Notes: generated from the letters alone by a model not told the origin. Counted from the first letter of the stretch, positions 1 to 13,246 are shown. The stretch: DNA of 64,000 nt from Eonycteris spelaea (GCA_003508835.1 PUFA01000183.1:124001-188000), one strand, 5' to 3'. Numbers and translations are program-made.

Positions 1-2229
1 GGTGGTGTATCTTAACAACTTGACTTTTATCCAGAACTGAGGCTCTCTGTTTGTTAAAGCTAAGTATTTGTTCCAAGATTTTCTAATTCTGTGGGAACTT
101 GATCACCACCCCTCCCGAACCCCACAGATGAAGCAGATGGGATCTTGGCGAGGTTCAAAGTCCAGGACTTGGACAGCTTGACAGTTTACTTGCCAGGCTG
201 AATTGCTTGTAATTAAAAAACTTATCCTCTCCTTTTTCACTTCTGAACTTATCTGAGGAATCAAAAGGATATTTAATTCATGCATAGAAAACCAATCTGT
301 CCATGTAAGTGAAAATCTGCATTTGAAGTCAGAGGCTTACCAGCAGAGGTGAGTCATACAGGCTGGTTAGGGCAAAGAGGCACAATTAGTGTTCTATATA
401 CAGGTTTGGACTGGAGTGTGCGACCCTCTTCTCTTTCTCATTTCCTGATTTCCTGTCTCTGCCTCCTTGCCTGAGTTTGTCTATAATAAACACTCCTGGA
501 CTGCAGGATTCTGATACCGGTTTTGGATCTTGTTAGTAACTGATACCAGATTGCTAACACTTATTTGCTTTCTAATACTGAAAAGAAAATAATTCATTCG
601 TCTTGACATTTTAATGTGAGAGTTCTGAGACAAATTTAACTTTGATTCTTTCATCCTAAGTTGTATTAATTGCCAAGTTGAGTGCAATGTTAGAAACTTC
701 AGAACAAAGTAAGGTATGACTGCTTGGGGGTAATAAGAGCTCATTTATTTTCAGGAATAACTTTTTTCTTAAACTGGGATTTTCTTAAACCTGGGATTTT
801 CTTCCTTTAGAGCTCTACATGAAGTATTGGCAATTTGGGGGGTTGAAATGGAGGGTGGCAGTAGCAGGAAGCATTGTAGTTGATGAACACCTGTGAGGAA
901 AGGAAAAATTTCTCTATGTGTTGATGGTGGGGCATTTACTGACTCTAAACAGAAGTATGGTTGTGTGCATACTTCTAGGGAAACAGAAGATGCCACTTGG
1001 ATGAACTCCGTTACAGCTTAGCAAGAGCTTGTGCTGCTGCTTGGTATTATTCCTCTTGTAGTCATTCTCTGATTTTTAGATTTCCCTGTCACACAGGTGG
1101 ACAGTCCAATTCCAACTCAGGAGTTTTGTCATGAAGTAACCACGCATGAAAATGCCAGTTGTACAGCTTGCTTGGGTAGCTATGCTAGAGTGAGCTCTGG
1201 AGACAGTGAAAGGACAGAAATATCTTTCCTATACAAGACTAGAGTTTTTTTTTAATAGAGCTCTCCGACTGGAGATGAGACCTGGTTACCATCAGTCAGT
1301 CTGAACTCTGAGCCATTATTGTGCAAGAGCAGCCAAAAGTGGTGGGTTTCACAAATCATTCAGAGGTTCCATTAGTCACCAGGGTCTCTCCTTTTATGGA
1401 GGTGGCACAGTTTGGGCATCCTCTCTGATCACTCCTGCTCACGCTCATTTATGCAATTTGGTTTCCTTGCAGTTTAACATACGTATCTATCTCTTTCATA
1501 CTCACAAAAATGAGATTTAGTAACCTATTTAAAGAGGCAATTATATTTTAACTCTCTATTATACGCAATTATCCACTCAGTTAATTGTCTCAACTGAAAT
1601 GCTTGGTGTTGATGTCTCACTGGGCACTTACTTGCTGGTCCTTATGGGCAGCTGGGCTGCTGGGCCTGGGAACAGTGAAACCCTGACACTCCCACTGACC
1701 CTCTGCTCTCCACTGATGGCTTAGTGCTGCCACAGGAGGACAATTGAAATTTCTGGCCCAAGTAATGGAGCCCTTGATTGCTGTATGGGTGGCTTAAATC
1801 TTTCTCATCTGCTTTGCTGTGCTAGAAGGTGTTTTTTCTGGGTCCCAGGCCCCAGGTAACCTCCAGTTTGGAGGGGCCAAGAATACTAAGTTGGATAATC
1901 AGAACCGTGAAATTTGGCCTAGGGAGGGTTGACAAGTAGAGGATCCTATATGTCCATCCTACATTTGCAGTTTAATCTTAATAGTAACTTTGGAAAGAAG
2001 GTTTTAATGAAGAGATTCTACTTCATTCAAAGTAGTATATCTGATTTATACAGTAGCATAAAACAGTCATCTATGGACTTACCATCCAACTTAATAATCT
2101 AATATCCCCAATACTTTTTCATTTACCGATGGGTATTTATCCCACCCCTACTTATCCTCAGAGGGAGCCATTTGCTTAAATTTTGTATATACTTTTACTT
2201 GATTTCTTAGAAGTTTTATCACATATGCA
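1..2229. other. unique intergenic sequence, nothing recognised
   Basis: No coding exon, RNA gene or interspersed repeat could be recognised here. Reading frames are short and look random. An AATAAA-like motif near 485-492 is an ordinary chance hexamer in AT-rich DNA. Confidence 0.4.
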
Positions 2230-2635
2230 TTATCACTATTATTATCATTATTTGTTAGTTTGCTTTGAGTTTTATTAAAGTGTCATTCTACAGGTAGCTT
2301 TCTGTAATCTAATCTTCTCCACCTAGTATAATGTTAAAGCTCCATGCTGTAAATGTGTATAGTTGCGATGTATTCATCTTCATGGATGTATAATATCCCA
2401 ATTATGTGCCATCTTCCTGTAAATAACGTTTGGGCTTTTTCTAGGTTTTTTTTTTCTTTTTGTGTTTGACTTATGAATGTGCTTTTTATACCACTTCTGT
2501 GTATGTATACTAGTGCAAATGCATGAGAATTTCTGCTTTGGAGTGGAATTAATGGTTGTAGAATATGAGAATGTTAACGAGTATAATAGAGTTGATAAAT
2601 TGTTCCCAAGGGGGCTGAACTCATAGTCTCCAGCC
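2230..2635 (-). repeat. ancient L1M/HAL1-like fragment (antisense)
   Basis: The stretch with a 'catggatgtataatatccc' type phrase, followed by 'ctgctttggagtggaatta' and 'ttgataaattgttcccaa', follows the order of the antisense 3' part of old mammalian L1-type elements. It is strongly diverged and carries a T-rich run near 2446. The family is named from memory of the consensus. Confidence 0.4.
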
Positions 2636-2734
2636 AGGGAATATTTTTTTTAATTATCTAGATCCACACAATATTATGTTCATGGTGACATAATTGTTAA
2701 GAAATTAAATAATGAATTCCATATGTTGGCTGTG

Positions 2735-2895
2735 GATCTGGAAAGATTGGTTGTTCTCTCTGAACTTCAGTTTTCATATCTGTGAGTGGACATTATTAAT
2801 TGCAATAAGATATATGTTTGTTTGAGAAAATTATCTGTTGTAAATCCCTAAGCTTATTACTAGCACACAGTAGTGCCCAATAGCTATTAGCAATG
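2735..2895 (+). repeat. MIR-like SINE fragment
   Basis: It carries the MIR order: 'ctgaacttcagttttcatatctgtgag', a short AT-rich stretch, then 'agcacacagtagtgcccaatagctattagc', which resembles the conserved core and 3' end of MIR. Diverged and partial. Confidence 0.5.
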
Positions 2896-3434
2896 GTCAT
2901 TTTATATTAAAACCAGAGCTAAGAGTGGGGGAACATATTTGAGTTCAGTACCTAATATCTAGTGGTTATGCTGGCAAACTCCTTGCTTTATGAAAGTGCA
3001 ACTTTCCAACAACCCAGTGCCTTAATGTTGTTAAGTGTAGCTAACCAAAATTTCTTATACTGTTTTTTAAGATATTTGCTACTTAGAACCACTCGCAATT
3101 TAAGCTGTCTTGCAAAGAAAATTAGAGCTCAATAAAATACCAAAAGGTATAACATTTTCAAGTTTGTATCACATGTGGTAATTTGGTAATTTACCTAATT
3201 AATACCCACCACTATGCTGTTATCTTATACGTGTTGCTGGGTTTCTCTTTGGACTGTTAGTGGAATGCCACAGTCCTCAGAGTCCCATGAAGTATACAAG
3301 GCTTTCTCACACTGATGGAGCAGCCTTGGAGACAGCCAATAGTGATGCTAAGGTAGAACATTAGTTATAGGAGTTTACAAAACATATTTCTGTATGGTCA
3401 GTATTTGCCTCCCTACCAAGGTCCTCAAAGTTAA

Positions 3435-3560
3435 ATGATAATTCTGTTTTCATTTTTAGAGTTAAATAAAATGAGAGTTAGAAAAAATTAACTGACTTGT
3501 CATGTGACAGAAGATTGAGTCAAGCCCAAGTCATCTGTCATTGGATCCAATGTGTTTTTT
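3435..3560 (-). repeat. MIR-like SINE fragment (antisense)
   Basis: A degraded version of the antisense MIR core: an A-rich 'aaatgagagttagaa' block, then 'cttgtcatgtgacagaagattgagtcaagcccaagtc', matching the usual order of fraction-measure, gagg and cacacagctag motifs. Weak match. Confidence 0.35.
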
Positions 3561-5114
3561 CCCCATTACCTCACTCTATTTTACTGTATTATAGCATGTA
3601 TTTATTTGTTTTTCCTTTCTAAATTATTTAATATAATCCATTTGATTATATTGAAAAAAAAAAAAGAAATCCATTTGTGTCTCCAGAGGTGGCTATAGCC
3701 ATTAATCATAATACCGAACAAAGTTCACTGTCATATTTGCTTTAAGAGGAACAGTTCAAGGATTAATTGTGAAAGGCTTAATCATGATGAAAAATCTTAA
3801 GACTACAGGCTTTAATTTCTCCCAATCAAGTTTAATTACTGAAAAGTTTAATAATAACTGAAGTATATAGTTACTGTATTCTTTTTGATGGGAGGCTTTT
3901 TCATAAGAGCTTCTGATGGCTACAGACCTCACTTGATAATATTAATCATTTTTTAGTGTTCACTTTCACTAAAAAAAAAAATCTGCATTCTCTGGGGCTC
4001 CAGCATTAGCTTCTCCCTATTAACTGCTTCTCATGTCAAAGTAATGGCAGTTGTAATTGGTACAGGCAAAGTGTGACTGCAAACAGCCACCACCCACCAC
4101 AGTGAGCAAGGCTGACAGGTGAGAATCACCCCAATGCCCAACAATTTGAGGTCCATCTTCTGATATCACTCAACAGGTTTACATATACAAAGCCTTTCTT
4201 GTTTATTTCCCACAGATAATATAAGGCACTTATCCCATTCAAGTCATACTGCAAGATTTTCAGACTTACTTTATACCACTGTGTTGCTACCAGACAAGAT
4301 TAGCAAGTATGCTTATTCCAGAGGCACGGACATAATGTGGGGATGAGCCTCAACCTTTCCCCAGGTCTCTCCAGAGAGACCTTGCTCTTCTGTTCTGTCT
4401 TTTCACTTGTAATTACAGTGAGCTTGTGACCAGACCCTGGAGCACAGAGGTGAAGAAGTGCTTTGGTCCAGGTTTTGATCTCATCTCTCCAGGAGGATGG
4501 TCATGATCTCACCCTGATTTTGCTCCCTTGAGAAGTCAAGTCAATCTCATGAGCCCTTTCTTTCCTTATAGATATAATTCCTGCCCTCAGGGAGCTTATA
4601 GACCTATTTCCTCAGCTCTCTGTTGCTCAAGGCGGAACTGGGTCTTATTTTGTGTTCTTTACAAGTACACCAGCCCATGAATATTAGTTGAACTGACTTA
4701 GTCATTAAAAGTCATAAGTGTTCTCAATAAAACACCTGAAATATACTTTTCTAAAGCTACTCCCTGGCACTATGGTGTTAAATCACACAACCTCTATTTC
4801 CTGGCTTAGGGACCCTTCTCAGACTCTCCTTCCTGAACTAGGAGTGCAATTGTTGACCTCTTTATGGAAAGCTCAAGTAAATAAGTACCTGATTAACCTT
4901 CTGATCTCTGTAGAAAATAGAAAAATGCCTCTCTTCAAATGACCTTGGGTTCCCTTGACTTTATTGAGAAACTGAAAAGTTTTCCAAAGCAACCAAAAAC
5001 TCCAGCTAGAAACTCTGGTTTCACAGCAGTGACCATCTGGGAACCACCTGCACTCCTGTCACTGTCCCAAGGACTGTCTTCCTTCTATACACCTGCCATT
5101 TTGGATCACCCATT
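3561..5114. other. unique intergenic sequence, nothing recognised
   Basis: No gene or clear repeat. Short A runs at 3654-3665 and 3971-3981. Two short open frames at 4718-5184 show no domain, signal peptide or codon bias and are taken as chance. Confidence 0.4.
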
Positions 5115-5215
5115 TAAAGCCAGGCACTTTGTATATTTTATATTTTACCCTCACATCAGCTCCACAAGGCAGACAGTGGTATAGCTGTTTTTCAGATGAG
5201 AATTCAGAGGGTCTG
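5115..5215 (-). repeat. MIR-like SINE fragment (antisense)
   Basis: 'gccaggcactttgtatatttt', 'accctcacatcagctccacaaggcag' and 'ttttcagatgagaattcagag' follow the antisense MIR order closely. Confidence 0.5.
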
Positions 5216-5370
5216 ATGGATTGAGGACTTTTCCCCATGGCAGGGCAGGGATAATAGCCAGTTATGTTTATTATGTGTTGTTCTTACCTCTCCAATCTCT
5301 ATGCAAGGCAACCAGAGGAAAGAGATTTGTCTTTCCAGTGTATAGCTCATTTGAGATATTACATATTCAC

Positions 5371-5704
5371 TTGAACCTTGAACAATGAAGAAGTTAGGGG
5401 CACCGATCCCTTGCAAAGTCAAAAATTCATGTATAATTTTTGACTACACAAAACTTAAATACTAATAGCCTGCTGTTGACTGGAAACTTACCAATAATAT
5501 AAATAATCAATTAAACAACTTTTGTACATAACATGTATATATACTGTATTATTACTATAATGTAATCTAGAGAAAAGAAAAATGTTTATCAAAAAGATCA
5601 ATAGGAAGAGAAAATACATTCACATTACTCTATGTATTGATTGAAACAAAAATGTGTGGTAAGTAGACTCATGCAGTTCAAGCTCAATATTGTTCAAAGG
5701 TCCA
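5371..5704. mobile_element. non-autonomous Tigger/mariner-like DNA transposon
   Basis: About 334 bp bounded by imperfect terminal inverted repeats: the left end reads TTGAACCTTGAACAA and the right end TTGTTCAAAGGTCCA. Internal phrases such as 'actaatagcctgctgttgactgg' are typical of a widespread old MER-type Tc1/mariner family. No transposase is encoded. The exact family is not resolved. Confidence 0.6.
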
Positions 5705-6399
5705 CTATATTTGTTCCTAGGAAAGAGGCTTAGGGATGGATTGACACAGTAATGATCACTTTCCAAATGGACTTCCATGAATGTTTGAAAGGAGAAATCT
5801 TCTTGTGATCTGGATTCCGCCAGGGGCGAGAGTTTTTGAGCACTGGAGATTGTTTGTGAGACTTCTGATAAAGATATTTTATGCCATTTATACATTTTCT
5901 ACTAACAACAAAAGAGGCTAAGGACATCATGAGTTTCAATGATTATAAGTTTATTATCTGTTTTCCCTCTGCTTTGAATGAACAGGAGGAAAACAAAGCA
6001 GAAATTCTGAACTGAAGATTGTCTGATTTTAGATCGACAGTTACGCAGTCAGTAAAAGAGCTGGGCCACTATCACTTATAGGTGATATAGGTTAGTTATA
6101 GGTTAGTCCTGGAATGTAAAAATTCTGTACCATTCTGACTTCAATCAGGATTCTTCTAAGGTTGGTAGATTTATGGAAATAGGTTAATTCTTTTCTATGA
6201 GTTAAGTTCCATCTACCTAATAATCAATATGTATTATTTAAAAGCAAAATGCATTTTTTTAGAATAAAAATGTTGTGTTAGCCTGTATTAAAGCCATCAA
6301 TGCTGTACTAATTAGTCCAGATGAAATGGAAATAATAAATCTATTGCACATTTCTGTTGCTCCATGATATCTAACTGTTGGTTGAAATAACCTAAAAAT
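5705..6399. other. unique intergenic sequence, nothing recognised
   Basis: AT-rich sequence with no recognisable gene or repeat. A short duplicated phrase, 'ataggttagt', occurs near 6088-6105. Confidence 0.4.
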
Positions 6400-6993
6400 T
6401 AATCACACAGAAAAGACAAGTTTTGTCTGCCTATCCCACTATTATTCAATATAATATTGGAAGTCTTTGCAATGAGCAAATAAGCGGAGAAAGAAAAAAA
6501 AAAGTCATTCAAATAGAGAAAGAAGTAAAATTGTCACCTTTTGCAGATGACATGATTCTCCACTTAGCACTATTAGAAATAACAAAAAAAAATACAGTAA
6601 AGTTTTGGAATACAAAATCAATGTTCAAAAAGTCTATAACATTCTCTATATTCTAATAATGAATTTTAAAAAATTGAAAAAAATATTTTGAAATTGCAAC
6701 AAAAAGAATAAAGCGCTTAGGAATAAACCAAAAAACATGTGAATGACCTATTGCATTGAAACCTATAAGATGCTATTAAAAGAAATCGAGGAAGACACAA
6801 AGAAAATGAAAACAACTTCCCATGTTCTTGGATTGGAAGAATCCACATAGTCAAAATCGCCTTTTACGTTATACAGATTTAATGCAATCTCCGTCAAAAT
6901 CCCAATGGCATTGTTTAAGACATTGGAACAAAATCATCAGATTTGTATGGAAGCACAAAAGAACTTCAAATACCCAAAAGCAATCCTGAGAAA

Positions 6994-7025
<32 letters not shown>

Positions 7026-8496
7026 AAAAAAAAAAAAAAAAAAAAAAAGAAACAAGGAATGGTTTATCCACCTCTGCCTGGGAAATCAAAATTATACTTA
7101 AAAATGACAAAAAAAATCAGCATGGTATTGGCAGAAAACAGACACACAGACCAATGGAACAGAATTAAGAGTCCAGAAGTAAGCCCTCGTATATATGGGT
7201 AAATAATTTTGACGAAGGAACCAAAAACATACAGTGGAGAAAAGAAGCTTCTTTGATAACTGGTTCTGGGAAAACTGGAAAGCCACTGGTAAAAGAATGA
7301 GCTAGACTATAGTCTACACCATACACCAAAATTAACTCAAAATGGATCAAGGATCTGAATATAAGACCTGAAACATAAATTGCATAGAAGAAAATGTAGG
7401 TGCTAAACTCATAAAGCTTGAATTTAGAGGATTTTATGAATTTGACCTCAAAGGCAAGGGAAGTAAAAGCAAAAAATAATGAATGGGACTATAGCAAACT
7501 AAAAGCTTCTGCACCACAAAAGAAATCATCCAAAAGGCAAAATGACAACCATTAGAATAGGAGAAGATATTTGCAAACGCCTCTGATAAAAAGATACAGA
7601 GATGCATGCAACTCAACAATAAAAAAACAAAACAATCCAATTAAAAAATGGGCAGAGGACCTGAACAGACATTTCTCCCAAGAAGACATACAAATGGCCA
7701 ACAGACATGAAAAGATGCTCAACTTCATTAGCTATTAGGAAATGCAAATCAACCACAACGAGATGCCATCTCACTCTCATTAGAATATCTATCATCAACA
7801 GGACAAGTAATAACAAGTGTTGGAGAGGTTGTGGGAGAAAGGAATCCTCAGACACTGCTGGTAGGAATGCAAATTGGTACAACCACTGTGGAAAACATTA
7901 TGGAGTTCCTCAAAAACTAAAAATTGAATTACCACATGATCCAGCAATTTAGGGTATTTACCCCAAAATCCTGAATATTTATCCACAAAAATATATGTAC
8001 CCCAATATTCACAGCAGCATTATTCATGGAGGCCAGGACATGGAAGTGACTGAAGTGTCCTAAGATAGTTGATTGGATAAAGAAAATGTGGTACATATAT
8101 ACAATGGAATATTTACTCAGCCATAAGAAATGATGTAATACTGTCATTTGCAACAACATGGATGGATCTTAGGATAATTATGCTAAGAGAAATCAGTCAG
8201 ACAGAGAAAGTTGAAAAACCACATGATATCACTCATATGTGGGATATAAAACTGAAAGCCACAAACAAACATGACAAACAATCAGAAACTCATGGACATG
8301 GAGGTGGATTAGGAGTTACCAGAGGGAAGTGGACAGGGGAGTAAGTGGTAAAAGGGTCAATATTTGGTATTGGAAGAAAAATCTAACTCTGGGTAATGAA
8401 CACACAATTTAATATATATATATGACTTATTTTTGAAAGACACTTGAAACATTGATTTCATTAACCAATAAAATAAAATTAAAAAAAATAATCACA
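6400..8496 (+). mobile_element. 5'-truncated LINE-1, ORF2 3' part plus 3' UTR
   Basis: This is the 3' third of an L1 in sense orientation. It starts in the reverse-transcriptase region; the phrase 'ctattattcaatataatattggaag' at about 6439 precedes the 'ttgcagatgacatgattct' block, which is the FADD-type RT catalytic site. It continues through the ORF2 C-terminus, the 'gatgtaatactg..acaacatggatgga' segment and the 3' UTR, ending in an A-rich tail near 8490. Many stops and frameshifts make it inactive. An A-rich tract of about 54 bp (6995-7048) interrupts ORF2. A related octamer, TAATCACA, occurs at 6400-6407 and 8489-8496, a possible decayed target duplication. Confidence 0.85.
6995..7048 (+). 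repeat. interrupted poly(A) tract inside L1 ORF2
   Basis: About 54 bases of A broken by single C and G bases, located where L1 ORF2 normally has only a short A-run. Probably an in-place expansion. Confidence 0.9.
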
Positions 8497-9549
8497 TAAA
8501 GGAACATGAAAGTTCAAGAAAGTTTGGGCAGATTAGTGTCAAGTGACTGGGTGAAACCCACATGTGTGTGTGCTGAGTGTACAAGCACAAATGGTCCCTC
8601 AGTTCACAGGGCGGATTGTTTAATTGCAGGAAGGGGCTCAGCCAACTGGTTCCCTGACTATATTAATAGCCCAATCAGAGCACACTATTATAGAATGCTC
8701 ACCAGTAAACCCCAAGGTCATCTGCCAAAGGAAACCTTAGTCATAACTTTTTAAATCTGTATTATCTGTTCTTTCCTAAACTTCTTGTAAGTTCAAAACT
8801 TTATTAGTATATATACATTTGAAGGCTTATTTTTGAAAATAGAAAGCCATTTTTAATAAATTGTTAGGCCAGGTTTCTGTGTTTAGAACAGAAGACACTC
8901 ATTAAATGTAGTCTTGAAAAAATCTGAGAAACTATAGTGTTTGGTATAACTTACGTTACACTCAAAGCTCTTCTATTTGATCTGTGAATTTGGATACTAA
9001 GGATTTTTTTTAAAAAAAAAATCTTTTGTAAACCTTGTTTATAATTATTTTACTTTCATCAGTAGTTTGGGGCAAATTTCTAAAAATATTTTTACATTAC
9101 AAGCTAATTTACAAAAATTGCAAAATTTGCAAAATTCATATTTTCATATTACTGCAAAATCCATGTGATTATATTCAGAAAATTTTGAGGTGAAATTGCA
9201 AATGCATTATTAAGAGATATATAAAATAGGGACTCTCAAAATGCAAAGCTACAACAATGACATTGAAAAATCAATGAAATATCAACGCTCCAGTAGGGGA
9301 CTAGGTACTTCCATTGCTTTCCCAGCCCTAGAGGAAGTTTACTTTGCTGAGGCATTAGATATAATGGTTGGGTGCATAGACTCTCAGACTGTGAGTTCCA
9401 TCCTGTCTATGTCATCTGTTATCTAAGGCATTAATTAGATGTTAGCAGTTCTTATTTTTATCGCAGTTATATTGCTGAAATTTAGCTTGAAAAAAAGAAA
9501 GACACAAATCAATTGTCTCTACCCACTAATCCTGGTTATAATGGGAAAA
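8497..9549. other. unique intergenic sequence, nothing recognised
   Basis: AT-rich, with no gene or clear repeat. A short GT-rich piece lies at 8562-8580. Confidence 0.4.
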
Positions 9550-9554
9550 GTTCT

Positions 9555-9685
9555 AGGTAGTAAAGAATGAGGACATCTGGGTTCCATCCTGGCATTGATT
9601 CACTAGCTTTGTGGCCCTACTGTACATCTAGGGATTAGGTTTCTTCATCACTAAAATGAGAAGGTTGTACTGGAGACTCCCTGTT
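9555..9685 (+). repeat. MIR-like SINE fragment
   Basis: 'gacatctgggttccatcctggcattgattcactagctttgtggccct' followed by 'ggtttcttcatcactaaaatgagaaggttgtactgga' is a clear MIR core in sense orientation. Confidence 0.65.
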
Positions 9686-9689
9686 CCCA

Positions 9690-10855
9690 TTCATTTCTAA
9701 CATACTAACATAGTGCTCAAGTATCTCAAAAACTCTAATAATTAAGTTATTTCTTAATGTAGTATTACATTTTAACACACAAGACAAGATAAAGCCAGTT
9801 AAAAAACCAGTTAAAGTGAAACCTGGAAACATTCTAAAATAATATTTCAGAATTATTTCTAGTTTTTAGGCAAAATTCTGATCAACAGAGTTGGAAAAAT
9901 ATAACTCTTTAAAAAGTTAAAAAACAACAACAACAACTACAATAGTAATATCAACTCTCTATTCTAGTGCCTGGCCTTGTTTATATAAACCATTGGATTT
10001 AAAAGAAGGGGGAGGGGCAGAGGAAGAAACAGGAGGAGGAGGAGGTGGTGAGGAAGCAGAAGAAATAAAGTACAAACGTGTGTGTTATTTGTGATTGTTT
10101 TTTTAAAAAATATATTCTGACCAATTTTATTCAGAGAATAAATCAACAAACACCCAGAAGCAATCTGCCCCAAGAATTTTTTCCCCCAATATAGACCTAA
10201 TCAAAATAATCAGGTTGTGTCAAAAACGTTTCCAGTAAAATGCCTGTCTCTATCTTTTGCAATATTGCTGTTAAATATTAGCCACTCTGAGCTTGCACAG
10301 ACTACCTGCTTTGTAATGTCAACCGAGTAAATATTAATACTATGCACTTTTCCATTCAGAAAAAGGAAGACAAGCAAATGGGAAAAGATATAACAAATGT
10401 TTTGTCACCTTATTATGAATGTTTTACTAATCAGAGAAATTAAAGATTAAAAACCCACCAACTCAGCTAGGACCCTGAGAGTTACTGCTGCACACTGTTA
10501 AGTGGTTTGTCTGGTCTAGGTTTTAGTGTCTCGAGCTGTAAGGAACCTATGACTTCACTCAAAACCACTTTCTTCGTAAAGACTCTGGCCTGCTAGGAAA
10601 GATTGTCAAATTCCCCATGTTTTGTTTACTTTTCTAATTAATCACATTTGATTCAGGTTATTTAATTGCTTATCTTTAGTATCTTAAGATTCTTCATTGT
10701 TTTCTATGTGTGTTTTCAGTGTTTTTCTCTTCTTTTTATTCAGCCTTCATCTTTTAGGTTGTTGCCAGGAAAAAGCAAACTTTTTTTTTTTTTTTTGACA
10801 TGGATAGGTGAGCAGTGACCATTGGTTTCATTTAAACAAATTAACAATAGCAACG
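9690..10855. other. unique intergenic sequence with short simple repeats
   Basis: No gene recognised. It contains an (AAC)n stretch near 9919-9940 and a purine-rich GGA/GAA block at 10004-10066. A T run lies at 10780-10796. Confidence 0.45.
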
Positions 10856-11510
10856 GGTGGATCACTTACTATGTCAGGTATTGTGCTATATACTTTGTAT
10901 ACATTATTCATTTATTAAGCACCTACTATTTGCCAGACATCTGTAATGCAAAGTTAAATATGATCTTGCAATTGTTGTCAAAGAATTTATAATGTGCTGG
11001 GGTACAAGCATTCAAACAGATAAAGTCAACAGAGCATACTCAGTGCACAGGGCTATCAGAGTATTGTTGGAACATTGGAGGATGAGGTCCCACTCCAGCC
11101 ATGAAGAGGAAGGTGCAAGGGTAGAGGTCGGGTGGAGTGGAAAGATGATATTTCAGATGAGATGAACTCTAGGCTGAATCCTTATAGAGTTATCATGGGA
11201 GTGTGGAGCTGGAGAGGATAATTGCTTAAGAAATTACATAAAGTTCAATATTATTAAGTCAAAAAACACGAGGATTGTTGGGAAATAAGGTAGTCTAGGG
11301 TCAGATTGTAGAAAGTTCTGTATTACCTAGTGGGAAACTTGGACTTTGTTCTGGTTCTAAAGCAGAGGATTGACATGGTTGCAATGTAGAAAACATACAG
11401 GAGAGGAGGCAGAGAGGCTGGACTGTGACATATGTCCAGATGAGAGACGGTAAGTGCTGGGATTCCAGGATTAAATTAGCTCTCCTTGTTTGGAGTAAGG
11501 CCATCTGTTT
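10856..11510 (+). repeat. ancient mammal-wide repeat, family unresolved
   Basis: The left end reads 'cacctactatttgccagacatctg' and then 'aaagaatttataatgtgctggggtacaag'. Farther on come 'cttggactttgttctggttctaaag', 'ggattgacatggttgcaatgtag' and 'tgtccagatgagagacggtaagtg'. This order is known from an old, conserved interspersed repeat of placental genomes. I cannot assign the family (L2-like or a MER element) without a library search. Confidence 0.45.
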
Positions 11511-12339
11511 TCTTTTATTGTAAGTAATTAGGAACTTACCAAGTACTTTATGAATCTCTGAATGGGTTCTAGGTACCTTGATACTGAAAAGTGGGGAATG
11601 GGGAATATATGTTTACTGAAGCCCGTGGGGTTATGTCAAATGATGGCTGTTTACTGACAGCTATCCAACAATTTCTGAGGAAGACTAAATTTCTCTTACT
11701 AGTATATTTGGAGAGAGACAAGAGCCATCATTGATCATCCACTCTGCAAAGCCCAGTGCTAAGGACATAAATATTTACTGTGTCAAACGGTGGCAGCAGA
11801 GAGTCAAACTTCTGAGAGTTAAACAGTCCTAATCAACACATAATGGGAAATAACCACTTGTAGAAGTCATCTGAAGGATGAGATGTTTTATATTTTCCTC
11901 CCAGCCTAAAAGTAATAGATTATAAAAGACAGCTGAAATATGAAGTCAATAGGTTTTATATATATCCAATTTGGTTAATGTGATTATGGTATATTCTCAG
12001 GATAGAAATGGCACTAAAGGAATTGTAATCTGATTAATTATATTATAACAGTCTTAGCTGAAGTTATGTGCTAATAGATAGGTAATGCCTGCTGAAGTCT
12101 AAAATATTAAGATAGGGCAAAAGGGCTCAACCAGCATTCATCTAGAATATCCAAGGAAACGAGTGTGTATTGCCATCATTGGATTTCTAAGTGTCTACAA
12201 ACACATCAGAATTTTCTGCAGTTTGAATGAAATAGTCCTTCCAATTATTGAACACTTTTTTTCATAATCTGCACTCATCAATAATATCCTTTGTATTAGC
12301 AGATGTAGAACTGTATAAAGATATTCTGTGGGCCCTGCC
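11511..12339. other. unique intergenic sequence, nothing recognised
   Basis: No gene, RNA or repeat recognised. Confidence 0.4.
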
Positions 12340-13036
12340 TTCAGACTTCTGGATCTTGGATCTGACACTTAGAAGCTGTGTGTATTAGTTATCTACTGAT
12401 TCAGGTGATGTAACAAATTACCCCAAACCTAGAAAGTTTGAAAAAATAAACATTTATTATCTCCTAGTTTCTGTAGATCAGAGATTTATAAGTAGCTTAG
12501 CCAGGCAGTTCTGGTTCAGGGTCTATTGTGAGGATGTTTTCATCTGTAGGTTTGACTAGGGACTTACTTTCATGGAGGCATATTAGTGCTGGTGTTGGTC
12601 CTCCCATGTAGGCCTCTTTACAAGCTGCCTGAGAATTCTAAGACATTATGCCTGGCTTCCCCTAGAGTGAGCAATCCAAGGGAGAGCCAGGAAGAAGAGC
12701 CAACATCTTTTTACCCTAGCTGAAGAAGCATATGACATCTTTTCTACCACATTATATTCATCGGAATTGAGTCTCTGAGTCTGATTCAAATAAGAGGACA
12801 AGATTTATATTCCACTTTTTGAAGAGAAGAGTTTCAATGAATTGTGCACACAGTTTTACCCATTGCACTGTGTAACCTTAGGTAATTTATTTTAAATATC
12901 TGCCATTCCAGTTTCTACATCAGCAAAATAGAAATATTAGTATCTGCCTTCTAGACCTGTTTAAGAATAAAATGAATTAACATAAAAGCCTTAAACAGTG
13001 AAGGATAAATAATGAGTGCTCAATAAGTATTAGCAA
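12340..13036 (+). repeat. MIR SINE split by a MaLR LTR
   Basis: The left half ends in 'gacacttagaagctgtg' (to 12380). The right half resumes at 12868 with 'ctgtgtaaccttaggtaattta' and runs to 'gtgctcaataagtattagc' at 13036. Removing the LTR and one copy of CTGTG makes the two halves contiguous in the MIR core. This shows that the LTR landed in a pre-existing MIR. Confidence 0.75.
12381..12867 (-). mobile_element. MLT1-type MaLR solo LTR (ERVL class), antisense
   Basis: 487 bp beginning TGTATTAGTTATCTAC and ending TTGCA, so it keeps TG...CA ends. It is flanked on both sides by the 5-bp duplication CTGTG (12376-12380 and 12868-12872). The start, with 'gtaacaaattacccc' and 'acatttattatctcc', is the reverse complement of the usual MLT1 3' end. 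No internal coding region is present, so it is a solo LTR. Confidence 0.75.
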
Positions 13037-13246
13037 TTGTGCTAATTACTAAGTCTATTCCACATCTCTTTGGCCTGTGTTGGGACTAATCTGGAGGCAA
13101 ACAATATCTGCTGGAATCAGTCATTGGCTCCCCTTGAGCTGATTATTCCTATAAGCAACAGAGTTATCTCCACACCCTCCTGTTGGCTTTGATGAACTTA
13201 GATACTGTTGTTGCCTAAGCTGGAGATCCAGGACAGGCAGCATGTT

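Noticed and set aside
5371..5704. Inverted repeats considered as a novel hairpin RNA gene
   Set aside because: The ends and internal phrases fit a known type of non-autonomous DNA transposon.
6995..7048. Poly(A) tract considered as the tail of a processed pseudogene
   Set aside because: L1 ORF2 sequence continues in register on both sides, so it is an internal expansion and not a retrocopy tail.
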